In this document: positions 17,154 to 24,152 of the stretch, piece by piece
How the letters are laid out: each line of letters opens with the position of its first letter
How positions within the stretch are numbered: position 1 is the stretch's first letter
Source: a virus
Virus record (IMG/VR): IMGVR_UViG_3300017962_002050
Location: 1-25,086 of that record
Reading direction: 5' to 3' (one strand)
Length of the DNA: 25,086 nucleotides
Notes under the pieces: model-generated
What the model was told of the DNA's origin: nothing
Seen by the model: the letters and a program-made list of their open reading frames with translations, nothing else
The model's database searches: none
Translations under genes and position numbers: made by a program

Positions 17154-17510
17154 ATGACAAACCCATTTAAAGACATTGACACGTTTGGTTCTGCGTGTGA
17201 TCAAGAACCGAGTGAAGCAAACTATAAAATGTATCTTAGTTTGATCAAAGAAGAATACGAAGAACTACAAGAAGCAGTCGAAGCAAATGACACTGTAGAA
17301 CAACTTGATGCACTTATTGACATTCTTGTTGTTACTATGGGTGCTATTCGTGCAGGCGGTTTTAATGGAGAAGGTGCGTGGAAAGAAGTAATGGATACGA
17401 ACTTTGCAAAGATCGACCCAGAGACAGGCAAAGTACGCAAGAGAGAAGACGGCAAGGTATTGAAACCAGAAGGTTGGAAGGCACCACAATTAGCACAGTT
17501 CATCAAATAA
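17154..17510 (+). CDS. mazG: MazG/HisE-like nucleotide pyrophosphohydrolase
   Basis: This 118-residue all-helical protein has the metal-binding signature of the all-alpha NTP pyrophosphatases: E33-E34-x-x-E37 (in KEEYEELQEA) followed by E49-x-x-D52 and D56 (EQLDALIDIL). The family cleaves NTPs or dNTPs (or phosphoribosyl-ATP) into a monophosphate and pyrophosphate using Mg2+. The start DPF-type sequence (NPFKDIDTFG) and the length fit the phage PRA-PH/MazG-like subgroup. A basic, Lys-rich C-terminal tail (GKVRKREDGKVLK) follows. AGGAAAG at 17147-17153 serves as the ribosome site. In a phage this enzyme would feed dNMPs to the dTMP pathway or clean up the nucleotide pool. The true substrate cannot be read from sequence. 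Confidence 0.88.
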   Translation: MTNPFKDIDTFGSACDQEPSEANYKMYLSLIKEEYEELQEAVEANDTVEQLDALIDILVVTMGAIRAGGFNGEGAWKEVMDTNFAKIDPETGKVRKREDGKVLKPEGWKAPQLAQFIK

Positions 17511-17569
17511 ATTGGCCAGAGTTTTGGTTACCTCCAATTAATCTTTGGACAGTTCCCCAAAAATAATAC

Positions 17570-17598
17570 TTGACTCCTATCAGTTTATACGTTATAAT
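17570..17598 (+). promoter_or_regulatory. Near-consensus sigma-70 (early-type) promoter
   Basis: TTGACT (-35, 17570-17575) and TATAAT (-10, 17593-17598) are separated by exactly 17 nt; only the last -35 base departs from consensus (TTGACA). It is the only such promoter seen in the window. It lies directly upstream of the six-gene operon dexA-44-fdxA-2OG-thyX-cd. The start of transcription should fall near 17605, leaving a leader of about 20 nt. It is recognised by unmodified host RNA polymerase, so this operon is expected to be early. Confidence 0.9.
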
Positions 17599-17613
17599 AT
17601 GTAATAAATTGTT

Positions 17614-17628
17614 AGGAGTTTTTCTTTG
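17614..17628 (+). promoter_or_regulatory. Ribosome site supporting the TTG start of dexA
   Basis: AGGAG (17614-17618) is followed by 7 nt and then TTG at 17626-17628. The next in-frame ATG (17641) would leave too long a spacer of 22 nt, so the TTG start is preferred. Confidence 0.75.
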
Positions 17629-18171
17629 GCTACACACGGCATGATTGATTTAGAGACACTAGGCGTAGAGCCTGACAGTGTTGTTATGACTCTAGGTGCT
17701 ATTAAGTTTGATCCATTTAGTGATGCAGAGCCTCACACGCCATTATATTTGCGTGGAGATGTAGAAGAACAAAGCGAACAGTATGGGCGTTCAATTGACG
17801 ACAATACTCTTGCTTGGTGGGCGACACAACCGCAAGCAATCCAGGACGAAGCATTTGGTGATCATAGCGATCGTGTAACTGTACAAGAAATGTTGCGTCA
17901 ATTAAACAAATGGAGTGTAGGTTTAGATTATATTTGGTGCCAAGGTCCTACGTTTGATTTTGTAATATTACAAAGTTTATATAAGGACGCTGAGAAACCT
18001 GTACCGTGGAACTATTGGCAGATACGAGATAGTAGAACACTATTTGCTATGATGCCTCAGGATCCGCGAAAAGCAATACAAGAAGAACTACATAATGCAT
18101 TAGCAGATTGTTATTATCAAGCAAAATGCGTACAACAATCATATAAACACTTTGGAGTAAAGGCACGATAA
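17626..18171 (+). CDS. dexA: DexA-like 3'-5' DNA exonuclease (DEDDh type)
   Basis: This 181-residue protein has the DEDDh exonuclease residues: D8 and E10 in MIDLET, D111 in QGPTFDF, and H156 with D161 in HNALADCYYQ. DEDDh enzymes remove 3' nucleotides with two metal ions. T4 DexA is a 227-residue single-strand/double-strand 3'-5' exonuclease; this protein is shorter but the catalytic core looks complete. It starts with TTG, supported by AGGAG 7 nt upstream, and directly follows the near-consensus early promoter. Its stop overlaps the start of the clamp-loader gene by one base (TAATG). It may degrade host DNA or proofread/repair during replication. Confidence 0.9.
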   Translation: MATHGMIDLETLGVEPDSVVMTLGAIKFDPFSDAEPHTPLYLRGDVEEQSEQYGRSIDDNTLAWWATQPQAIQDEAFGDHSDRVTVQEMLRQLNKWSVGLDYIWCQGPTFDFVILQSLYKDAEKPVPWNYWQIRDSRTLFAMMPQDPRKAIQEELHNALADCYYQAKCVQQSYKHFGVKAR

Positions 18172-19079
18172 TGAAAGACTTATGGGTAGAAAAATACCGT
18201 CCTAAAACAGTAGATGGTTATGTGTTTCGAGATGAAGCACAAAAAGCACAAGTGAAAACTTGGATTAAAGACAAGACTATTCCACACTTGTTGTTTAGTG
18301 GCAATGCTGGTATTGGTAAAACAACACTTGCAAAACTGTTGTTCAACGAACTAGATGTTAATGATTTAGACATACTAGAGATTAACGCAAGTCGAACAAA
18401 CTCAGTAGATGATGTTCGTGATAAAATTGTAAATTTTGTCCAAATGATTCCATTTGGTGATTTTAAGGTTGTATTATTAGATGAAGCTGACTATCTTAGT
18501 CCAAACGCTCAAGCGGCTTTGCGCGGTGTTATGGAAGAATATCACACTACTGCTCGTTTTATTCTTACTTGTAACTATCCTAACAGAATTATTCCTGCTA
18601 TCCACTCAAGGTGCCAAGGGTTCCATATTGCAAAAATTGACCAAACAGAATTTACAGCCCGTGTGGCTGAAATCCTCATCACTGAAGGAGTGACTCCAGA
18701 CTTGGATGTCTTAGATACATACGTAAAGGCTACCTACCCAGATTTGCGTAAGTGTATCAACACCGTACAAATGAATAGTGTTGATGGTGTGTTGAATAAG
18801 CCTAACGAAGGTGATACAGGCGAGAGTGACTGGAAGCTGGACATGGTCGAACTGTTCAAAGCAGGTAAGATTCAAGAAGCACGTAAATTACTTTGTGGTG
18901 CTATTCGTCCAGAAGAAATGGAAGAAGTGTATCGTTGGTTGTATGACAATATCGAATTGTTTCCGGATCCAGACCAAGCGGTGCTAATTATTAAACAAGG
19001 ACTAGTTGATCATACCTTAGTTGTAGATCCGGAGATTAACTTAGCCGCAGTATTAATCAAATTAGCGAGGTTACAGTGA
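18171..19079 (+). CDS. 44: Sliding-clamp loader ATPase, T4 gp44 type
   Basis: This 302-residue AAA+ protein is the main ATPase of the clamp loader that places the sliding clamp (gp45) on primed DNA. Visible motifs: KYRPKT near the start, as in RFC/gp44; Walker [10 protein letters not shown] (44-52); Walker B VVLLDEAD (100-107), here the DEAD-type box of RFC subunits; and the arginine-finger SRC motif (146-148, in AIHSRCQGF). The C-terminal domain is helical (about 215-302), as in clamp-loader collar domains. The T4 partner gp62 and the clamp gp45 are not in this window. The 3' end overlaps the ferredoxin gene by four bases. Confidence 0.93.
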   Translation: MKDLWVEKYRPKTVDGYVFRDEAQKAQVKTWIKDKTIPHLLFSGNAGIGKTTLAKLLFNELDVNDLDILEINASRTNSVDDVRDKIVNFVQMIPFGDFKVVLLDEADYLSPNAQAALRGVMEEYHTTARFILTCNYPNRIIPAIHSRCQGFHIAKIDQTEFTARVAEILITEGVTPDLDVLDTYVKATYPDLRKCINTVQMNSVDGVLNKPNEGDTGESDWKLDMVELFKAGKIQEARKLLCGAIRPEEMEEVYRWLYDNIELFPDPDQAVLIIKQGLVDHTLVVDPEINLAAVLIKLARLQ

Positions 19080-19426
19080 CATATCTAGTTGTAGATAATT
19101 GCATTAAATGCAAACACATGGATTGTGTTGAAGTATGCCCAGTAGATTGTTTTTATGAAGGTGAAAACATGTTAGTAATCAATCCCGACGAGTGTATTGA
19201 TTGCGGAGTATGTGAGCCCGAATGTCCTGCTGATGCTATACTTCAAGACACATCTTTTTCTAATCAAGCCGAAGCAATAAGGTGGGAAGAAATTAATAGA
19301 GAGTATAGTGCCTTATGGCCTAATATTACAATTAAAAGAGAGGCGCCGTCAGATGCAGAAGAATGGAATGGTGTGCCAGATAAGTTTGAAACACATTTTA
19401 GCAAAAACCCTGGAAAGGGCGATTAA
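19076..19426 (+). CDS. fdxA: FdxA-type 7Fe ferredoxin ([3Fe-4S][4Fe-4S])
   Basis: This 116-residue protein carries all cysteines of Azotobacter-type 7Fe ferredoxin I at matching spacing. C9, C17 and C50 would bind the [3Fe-4S] cluster, and C21, C40, C43 and C46 the [4Fe-4S] cluster; the extra family cysteines C12 and C25 are also present. Family-typical flanks are visible: [35 protein letters not shown], and later a WPNIT element near residue 78. Length equals that of bacterial FdxA (about 106-112). It starts at GTG (19076-19078), overlapping the stop of gp44 by four bases, and its stop overlaps the next start, so it lies inside the early operon. As an electron carrier it could serve a host or phage reductase. 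It differs from the plant-type 2Fe-2S ferredoxin of cyanophages. The redox partner is unknown. Confidence 0.94.
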   Translation: MTYLVVDNCIKCKHMDCVEVCPVDCFYEGENMLVINPDECIDCGVCEPECPADAILQDTSFSNQAEAIRWEEINREYSALWPNITIKREAPSDAEEWNGVPDKFETHFSKNPGKGD

Positions 19427-20034
19427 TGATAAAAGTTTATGACGATGTTCTTCCTAAAAAAATTGTACAGGATCTAGAACATCTTTTTTCTAACACACCT
19501 GTCAAATTTGTTTTTGCTCCAGGAACGGTGGATCAAGATCAAGTAGAAGGAATCACTGAACATAAAAACATTGTGGATACTCCGCAAATTGTTCATATGG
19601 TGTATGGTGGTAACAGAGCAGAAAGTGAATATTGGCCTGATATAAAATCATTACTTTATTTTATTGAAGACAGGGTAGGTATTGACATAATAGGTATAGA
19701 CAGGGTGAAAGCAAATGTTTTAACTCCGCATCCTAAAGCACACAAAAATAGTTTTAATATGCCACACACAGACAGGTATGTTGATCATCAAGGTCTTAAT
19801 TGGTATAGCCTTGTATATTACATAAATGATTCAGATGGCGATACATTTCTTTTTGAACAATATGCAGGAGAAACATTAGATGCTGATAGAATAGCAAAGA
19901 GAGTACCTCCTAGAAAAGGATCTTTTGTTATTTTTGACAGTACAAGATGGCATGCAAGTAGTAATCCATCTAAAGGACATAGAATGATTTTAAATTTTGT
20001 TTTAGCAACGAAGGAGAAAATAATTGAAAGTTAA
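19426..20034 (+). CDS. 2-oxoglutarate/Fe(II)-dependent oxygenase (prolyl-4-hydroxylase-like)
   Basis: This 202-residue protein has the facial triad and 2OG-binding residues of the double-stranded beta-helix oxygenases: H114 and D116 in MPHTDRY, H176 in STRWHASS, and R186 in KGHRMILNF. The spacing and the ending pattern GSFVIFDSTRWHASSNP match the phage prolyl-4-hydroxylase-like group. These enzymes couple oxidation of 2-oxoglutarate to hydroxylation of a protein or small molecule, needing Fe2+ and O2. Its gene starts on the TAATG overlap with fdxA and overlaps thyX by 11 nt. The target is unknown; a nucleotide or DNA substrate is possible given the neighbours, and a protein target equally so. 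Confidence 0.9.
   Translation: MIKVYDDVLPKKIVQDLEHLFSNTPVKFVFAPGTVDQDQVEGITEHKNIVDTPQIVHMVYGGNRAESEYWPDIKSLLYFIEDRVGIDIIGIDRVKANVLTPHPKAHKNSFNMPHTDRYVDHQGLNWYSLVYYINDSDGDTFLFEQYAGETLDADRIAKRVPPRKGSFVIFDSTRWHASSNPSKGHRMILNFVLATKEKIIES
20011..20026 (+). promoter_or_regulatory. Ribosome site supporting the TTG start of thyX
   Basis: AAGGAG (20011-20016) followed by 7 nt precedes the TTG at 20024-20026. The signal lies inside the end of the upstream oxygenase gene. No in-frame ATG occurs before residue 16. Confidence 0.75.
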
Positions 20035-20698
20035 GCTAATATCATATTCACAACCTTCTGAAGAATTCATGGAAGAAGGTGTTACTAATGCACAAGAACT
20101 AATTGCATTTTGTGCAAGGGTAAGCAATCCTTCAAATCAAATGAACAAAGAAACTAGTGAAAAATTAATCAAGTACCTAATCAAACACGCACACTGGTCA
20201 CCATTAGAAATGGTTAGTGCTTGTTTAGAAATCGATACCACTCGTGACATCGCACATCAAATTGTGCGTCATCGTAGTTTCAGTTTCCAAGAGTTTAGTC
20301 AGCGTTATGCTAATCCAGAAGATATGGGAGACCAATTTGTCATCCGTGAAGCTAGGATGCAGGACGAAAAGAATCGTCAAAATTCTATTGAAACAGATGA
20401 TGAAAGATTACAAGCATTTTGGGAAAACTATCAGCGTGGTGTTATTGAAGCAGCAAAAAATGCATACGATTGGGCAATTCAAAATGGAATAGCAAAAGAA
20501 CAAGCTCGTGCAGTATTACCAGAAGGCTGTACTAAAACTCGGTTATATATGAATGGCACTTTACGTTCATGGGTGCATTACATTGAACTACGTGGTGCTA
20601 ACGGCACACAAAAAGAGCATATGGAAATTGCTCATGCCTGTGCCAAAGTAATTGCAGAAATCTTTCCATTAGCGAAGGATCTTGTTAGTGAAGTCTAA
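20024..20698 (+). CDS. thyX: FAD-dependent thymidylate synthase ThyX
   Basis: This 224-residue protein carries the ThyX signature RHRxxSxQxxSxR in its RHRSFSFQEFSQR form (residues 82-94), which binds dUMP and FAD. Another family feature is the C-terminal GCTKTRLYMNGTLRSWVHYIELR stretch (given here in two parts: GCTKTRLYMNGTLR and SWVHYIELR, about 165-190). ThyX makes dTMP from dUMP with methylene-tetrahydrofolate and needs electrons delivered through FAD; it differs from T4's Td (ThyA type). Length is normal for ThyX. The TTG start with AAGGAG 7 nt upstream is favoured. It sits between a ferredoxin/oxygenase pair and dCMP deaminase, which supplies its dUMP substrate. Confidence 0.95.
   Translation: MKVKLISYSQPSEEFMEEGVTNAQELIAFCARVSNPSNQMNKETSEKLIKYLIKHAHWSPLEMVSACLEIDTTRDIAHQIVRHRSFSFQEFSQRYANPEDMGDQFVIREARMQDEKNRQNSIETDDERLQAFWENYQRGVIEAAKNAYDWAIQNGIAKEQARAVLPEGCTKTRLYMNGTLRSWVHYIELRGANGTQKEHMEIAHACAKVIAEIFPLAKDLVSEV
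20675..20690 (+). promoter_or_regulatory. Ribosome site favouring a GTG start for cd at 20688
   Basis: AAGGA (20675-20679) lies 8 nt before GTG at 20688-20690 but only 2 nt before the more upstream TTG at 20682, which is too close for initiation. The GTG start gives the N-terminus MKSKFIDAYM. Confidence 0.7.
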
Positions 20699-21098
20699 GT
20701 TTATAGATGCTTATATGGATGTAGCAGAGCGGTTTGCACAACTTAGTTCTGCTACACGATTACAAGTTGGTGCGATTGTTGTAAAGGATGATCGCATTAT
20801 CTCTATTGGCTACAATGGTATGCCTAGTGGTTGGGATAATGTGTGCGAACACGAAGGAAAAACTAAACCAGAAGTTTTACATGCCGAGTCTAACGCAATC
20901 GCTAAACTAGCACGTTCGCCCGAAAGCGGCGATGGTGCAACTATTTTTATTACCCATGCACCTTGCATCGACTGTGCTAAACTGATTTATCAGAGTGGCA
21001 TAAGAGATGTTTATTATGCCCAGTCATACAGATCTAAAGACGGGTTAGATTTTTTAGAAAAATCTGGTATATCTGTTAATAAGGTAGAAAGGGGCTAA
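20688..21098 (+). CDS. cd: dCMP deaminase
   Basis: This protein of 136 residues has the zinc-dependent cytidine/deoxycytidylate deaminase motifs: H65-A-E67 (in VLHAESNAI) and P-C93-I-D-C96 (in HAPCIDCAKL). E67 is the proton shuttle and H65, C93 and C96 bind zinc. It converts dCMP to dUMP, which feeds the ThyX encoded just upstream. It is shorter than T4 Cd (193 residues) but has the full catalytic core, also with the substrate-binding GYNGMPSGWDN segment (41-51). The start is chosen at GTG 20688 on ribosome-site spacing; an upstream TTG at 20682 would add two residues. It overlaps the thyX end by 11 nt. It is the last gene of the early operon and ends at a hairpin. Confidence 0.92.
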   Translation: MKSKFIDAYMDVAERFAQLSSATRLQVGAIVVKDDRIISIGYNGMPSGWDNVCEHEGKTKPEVLHAESNAIAKLARSPESGDGATIFITHAPCIDCAKLIYQSGIRDVYYAQSYRSKDGLDFLEKSGISVNKVERG

Positions 21099-21107
21099 TT
21101 GCCCCTT
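21089..21107. terminator. Hairpin between convergent cd and phoH, likely bidirectional terminator
   Basis: AAGGGGC (21089-21095) pairs perfectly with GCCCCTT (21101-21107) around a 5-nt loop, giving a GC-rich 7-bp stem. The cd stop codon is in the loop. The T tracts are short on either side (TT on plus, TTTC on minus), so termination may be modest. Location between convergent genes supports the role. Confidence 0.6.
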
Positions 21108-21110
21108 GCA

Positions 21111-21827
21111 TTATTCGTCCCCATATACCTGGAGTACTTCTTTTACCGCTTCATGGCGCTCAATATCTCCTTGTGCGAAATAAACTATATCAAGTCTGGA
21201 TGCTCTTCCTGTTTCTAGCAATTTAACAAAGTCAATTAGACCATTGTCTTTTAATCTATCTGCTTGTGCTAAGTCTCCAGTAACAGCCATTTGACTGCCT
21301 TCGCCTAATCTAGTTAATAGCATTTTCATTTGATTAGGTGTAGCATTTTGCATTTCGTCTGCTAGAATAAAAGCATTTTTAAAGGTGCGTCCTCGCATGA
21401 AAGCAAGTGGTGCTATTTCAATAATACCTTCTTCTATCATGCCTTCTATTTGTCTTGCGTCAAAATATTCTCTTAACACATCAAAAATAGGTCTTGTCCA
21501 AGGCGCCATTTTTTGTTCTAATGTGCCTGGTAGGAACCCAAGATCCTCATCAACCGATACTGCTGGTCGTGTAACAATAATTTTATCAATTTCTCCTTGT
21601 TTAAAGAGTTTGACTGCTACTTGAACTGCCAACAGAGTTTTACCTGTTCCTGCCGGCCCGATGCCAAAGACTATATCTTTCGACGGGTCTAACAGTTTGC
21701 ATATGTAGTTTTCTTGATTAATGTTACGGGGAATTATAGTTACTTGTTTTTGTTTTTGAAATGTGTTTATATTAACAACGTTGTTGTTAAACTGTTGCTG
21801 CCTAGCAGCTTTTCTTTTTGCACCCAT
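21111..21827 (-). CDS. phoH: PhoH-like ATPase
   Basis: This 238-residue P-loop protein has Walker A GPAGTGKT (57-64) and Walker B FILADEMQN (153-161), plus further PhoH family patterns (VTRPAV near 85-90 and TGDLAQAD at 183-190). PhoH proteins are ATPases; an RNase/helicase-linked role is proposed for some, and phage versions are common in marine phages, though their role is unsettled. The start is fixed at the ATG 21827-21825 by an unusually strong AAGGAGGA (21839-21832) four to five nt upstream. An ATG at 21983 would add 52 residues of poorly conserved, hydrophobic character and is rejected. It is one of only two minus-strand genes and converges on the early operon, with a shared hairpin between. 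Confidence 0.93.
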   Translation of the reverse strand: MGAKRKAARQQQFNNNVVNINTFQKQKQVTIIPRNINQENYICKLLDPSKDIVFGIGPAGTGKTLLAVQVAVKLFKQGEIDKIIVTRPAVSVDEDLGFLPGTLEQKMAPWTRPIFDVLREYFDARQIEGMIEEGIIEIAPLAFMRGRTFKNAFILADEMQNATPNQMKMLLTRLGEGSQMAVTGDLAQADRLKDNGLIDFVKLLETGRASRLDIVYFAQGDIERHEAVKEVLQVYGDE

Positions 21828-21831
21828 TAAG

Positions 21832-21839
21832 TCCTCCTT
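21832..21839 (-). promoter_or_regulatory. Strong Shine-Dalgarno site defining the phoH start
   Basis: On the minus strand AAGGAGGA is followed by CTTA and then ATG GGT GCA. It is the best ribosome site in the window and places the start at 21827. The remaining 145 nt between it and the divergent gene at 21985 hold one late-type promoter and nothing else I can identify. Confidence 0.85.
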
Positions 21840-21950
21840 ATGGAATGTATGGAAGTATGCAGGGTAGTGTGCTTTGTTGTAAAGCATTTGCCCTACAAAG
21901 TATTTACCAAGTTGGTCAGAAATTAAAATACAAACATATCCTTTTGATAC

Positions 21951-21958
21951 GATAAATA
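21951..21958 (+). promoter_or_regulatory. T4-like late promoter motif GATAAATA
   Basis: GATAAATA preceded by C (CGATAAATA, as at 481) ends 26 nt before the ATG at 21985, slightly farther than in the structural genes. It likely drives the operon 21985-24858 of unknowns and lysis genes. Confidence 0.65.
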
Positions 21959-21984
21959 AGTATAGCAAGAAATAGGACAGCAAA

Positions 21985-22554
21985 ATGCATGATATTCAAG
22001 ATGTAATCAAGAACATAGATAACATTTACAATAGTAATACAGGTTTTGAAATTTTAAAAGATTTTGAACGTGTTATCGACGAACTCGATTTGTATGTTTA
22101 TAAGAATTGGGAAGATGGCGAACTAATGTCAGGACCTGATATAAGCAGACATTGGGTTACTTGTTCTTTTATGTGGCCTAGAGCTGATATGCCAGATCCA
22201 ATGGGCGGCAAACGTTTATTAGATTATGACTGTAAAGTTAGTTATAAAAGAGACTACATAACAAAACCAAGAAAAATCCGTAAGCCGGATGACGTGCGTC
22301 TTGGAACTAAAAAAGGAAAACTTGATAGACATGCAATTTGGGTAGTTGAAATTCAAATGCCTAAAAAATTAATGGCAGATATTTATGGCGGCTATAACGA
22401 AGTAATAAAATACGAAGAGCCTGCCACACAAGAACAAACTCCAGATATGCAAGCACAACCAGCTGATATGGCTGCAATGCCACCAGGTGGAGCAGCACCT
22501 GCACCAGCACCTGAAGGTGGTGAAGTTGGTGCAGCTGATTTAGGAACAATTTAA
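21985..22554 (+). CDS. Conserved marine T4-like phage protein of unknown function, Pro/Ala-rich tail
   Basis: This 189-residue protein has a globular N-terminal part (about 1-145) with motifs that look conserved: VIKNIDNIYNSNTGFEIL, DELDLYVYKNWEDGEL and MPDPMGGKRLLDYDC. A low-complexity C-terminal tail follows (about 148-189) made mostly of A, P, Q, M and G. Similar proteins are found in marine T4-like phages, from memory. No enzymatic motif is visible. The Pro/Ala-rich tail is likely flexible and may be a linker or interaction region. AGGA lies about 9 nt upstream of the ATG. It is followed after 1 nt by the next gene. A virion or assembly role is possible given the late-type promoter. Confidence 0.8.
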   Translation: MHDIQDVIKNIDNIYNSNTGFEILKDFERVIDELDLYVYKNWEDGELMSGPDISRHWVTCSFMWPRADMPDPMGGKRLLDYDCKVSYKRDYITKPRKIRKPDDVRLGTKKGKLDRHAIWVVEIQMPKKLMADIYGGYNEVIKYEEPATQEQTPDMQAQPADMAAMPPGGAAPAPAPEGGEVGAADLGTI

Positions 22555-22555
22555 T

Positions 22556-23275
22556 ATGGGACTCAGAAACGAAGATCTTAAAGATATGATTGACCACATT
22601 TTTGAAATTGATTCGTTCGCTTCAAAAATGGGAGACGACAAAGATATTGTTACACTAAGTTTCAGCATTAGATCAAAAGATCCTGCAGACGATTTGGTTA
22701 GTTTTATAGAAAAAGGTTATCCATTTGTACTAGATAGTGATGTAACATCAGGCGAACAAAGTGACGGCACATATAAAGTGTTTGTCGAAATGGAAAGAAC
22801 CAAAGAAGTGCCAGAGCAAATTATGGAACTAATTGATGGCATTTCAAAACTATCAGGTAAAGACGATTTTAAATTTCGTTACTATAAAAACTTTAGATCA
22901 GTGCCGTGCAGTTTAGATGCACTATCAGCTTCAATTCCGGCTGACCCTGATCAATATGGCATAAAAACTAATGAATCTAAATTAGAAAACTATAAAAACT
23001 TCTTTAATAAAAGTTATGTGGATTCAATCGTCATGGAAGACGAAATACTTAGAATTCAGAAGAAGTATGCAGATCCTGTTTATTTCAAATTCATTGATGT
23101 TGGAGATAAACATGATGTTCTTGATAGTATAAAAGAAACTATCAATGTAAATGATTTTTCAGAAATCATTTTTCTTTCAAAGTACATAGGCGACTATAAC
23201 ATTACTAAATATGGTAATAAGCTAACTCTAGAGAACGAAGAAAAGTTGCTTGTTCTCGAAAGAATTGTAACATAA
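22556..23275 (+). CDS. Conserved marine T4-like phage protein of unknown function
   Basis: This 239-residue soluble protein, with an acidic bias, begins MGLRNEDLKDMIDHIFEID and contains KMGDDKDIVTLSFSIRSKDP (about 24-43), FIEKGYPFVLDSDVTSGEQ (about 50-68) and FRYYKNFRSVPCSLDALS (about 106-123). It has two apparent alpha/beta domains but no catalytic motif that I can name, no cysteine cluster and no membrane segment. It begins 1 nt after the preceding stop (TAATATG), implying coupled translation with that gene. The pair appears to be a conserved unit. From memory, homologues occur in T4-like cyanophages beside the same neighbour. Function unknown. Confidence 0.8.
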   Translation: MGLRNEDLKDMIDHIFEIDSFASKMGDDKDIVTLSFSIRSKDPADDLVSFIEKGYPFVLDSDVTSGEQSDGTYKVFVEMERTKEVPEQIMELIDGISKLSGKDDFKFRYYKNFRSVPCSLDALSASIPADPDQYGIKTNESKLENYKNFFNKSYVDSIVMEDEILRIQKKYADPVYFKFIDVGDKHDVLDSIKETINVNDFSEIIFLSKYIGDYNITKYGNKLTLENEEKLLVLERIVT

Positions 23276-23286
23276 GGAATTAGACA

Positions 23287-24144
23287 ATGCTCACAGCAGA
23301 TCAATTTGGGGAATTATTTCCTCGTTGTAAAGATCCAGAAGGCTGGGTTGATGCAATGAACGAAGTATTTCCAGAATATGAAATAAACACGCCTAAGCGA
23401 ATTGCTGCATTTATTGCGCAGTGCGGGCATGAATCAGGTGGATGGAGAACATTCTCTGAAAATTTAAATTATAGTGCAAAAGCACTTGACGCAGTTTTTG
23501 GCAAGTACTTTGTACGTGCAGGAAGGGACGCAGAAGAATATGCTAGACAACCAGAAAAAATTGCAAATGTCGTGTATGCTAATAGGATGGATAATGGTGA
23601 CACTGACAGTGGGGATGGTTGGCGCTATCGCGGCCGTGGTCCTATTCAGCTAACTGGTAAGGCAAACTACACTGCTTTCTCAGAAGATATGGATGTAGAT
23701 GCAGTTGATGATCCAGATCAAGTTTCAGATGATAAGAAAATTGCACTAATGAGTGCTATTTGGTTCTGGAATAAAAATGGACTAAACCGTTATGCAGACA
23801 GTAGCGATATTAAAACAATGACCAAACGCATCAATGGCGGATACATTGGACTAGAAGATCGCATACATCATTGGAAAGTTGCACTTGCTGCAATGGGAGA
23901 AATGCACGACGACTTGCATGAATCAGACGATGAAGATGATTCATTTGATCTTGATGATATTGGTGTGTTACGCAAAGGTGCAAAAGGCGAAGGTGTTAAA
24001 TTAATGCAAGAAGCACTTGGTATTAGTGCAGATGGCGACTTTGGCCCTGGTACAGAAAGAGCATTAAAAGAATGGCAAGCCGCAAATGGGCTTGTAGCAG
24101 ACGGTATTGCCGGACCTGCAACACTTGGCGAACTATTGGGATAA
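23287..24144 (+). CDS. Endolysin: GH19-like chitinase/lysozyme domain plus C-terminal peptidoglycan-binding domain
   Basis: This 285-residue protein has a GH19-type catalytic domain at about residues 1-205: the catalytic glutamate E49 in QCGHESGGWR, then YRGRGPIQLTGKANY (114-128) and SAIWFWNKNG (156-165), and a WKVAL ending. An acidic linker follows (about 206-224, rich in D and E). The C-terminal domain (225-285) is a PG_binding_1-type repeat: GAKGEGVKLMQEALG, ISADGDFGPGTERALKEWQ and NGLVADGIAGPATLGELLG. Enzymes of this type cut glycan strands of peptidoglycan. No signal peptide is present, so release would depend on a holin. AAGGA sets the start about 9 nt upstream. Spanin genes follow at once. 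Confidence 0.93.
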   Translation: MLTADQFGELFPRCKDPEGWVDAMNEVFPEYEINTPKRIAAFIAQCGHESGGWRTFSENLNYSAKALDAVFGKYFVRAGRDAEEYARQPEKIANVVYANRMDNGDTDSGDGWRYRGRGPIQLTGKANYTAFSEDMDVDAVDDPDQVSDDKKIALMSAIWFWNKNGLNRYADSSDIKTMTKRINGGYIGLEDRIHHWKVALAAMGEMHDDLHESDDEDDSFDLDDIGVLRKGAKGEGVKLMQEALGISADGDFGPGTERALKEWQAANGLVADGIAGPATLGELLG

Positions 24145-24152
24145 CTATTAGT

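Noticed and set aside
17510-17561. Inverted repeats AATTGG/CCAATT and TTTGG/CCAAA after the MazG-like gene
   Set aside because: Short stems with long loops and no T tract; no support for a terminator or operator.
20682-20687. TTG start of cd two codons upstream
   Set aside because: It lies only 2 nt after AAGGA, too close for initiation; GTG at 20688 has an 8-nt spacer.
21828-21983. N-terminal extension of phoH from an ATG at 21983 (52 more residues, hydrophobic start)
   Set aside because: A very strong Shine-Dalgarno lies just before the ATG at 21827, the extension runs through the divergent gene's late-type promoter, and PhoH domain sequence begins after 21827.
24072-24152. Upstream extension of the Rz-like frame
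   Set aside because: It overlaps the endolysin C-terminal domain and adds Cys/Arg-rich residues with no spanin character; the ATG at 24153 places a membrane segment at the N-terminus.
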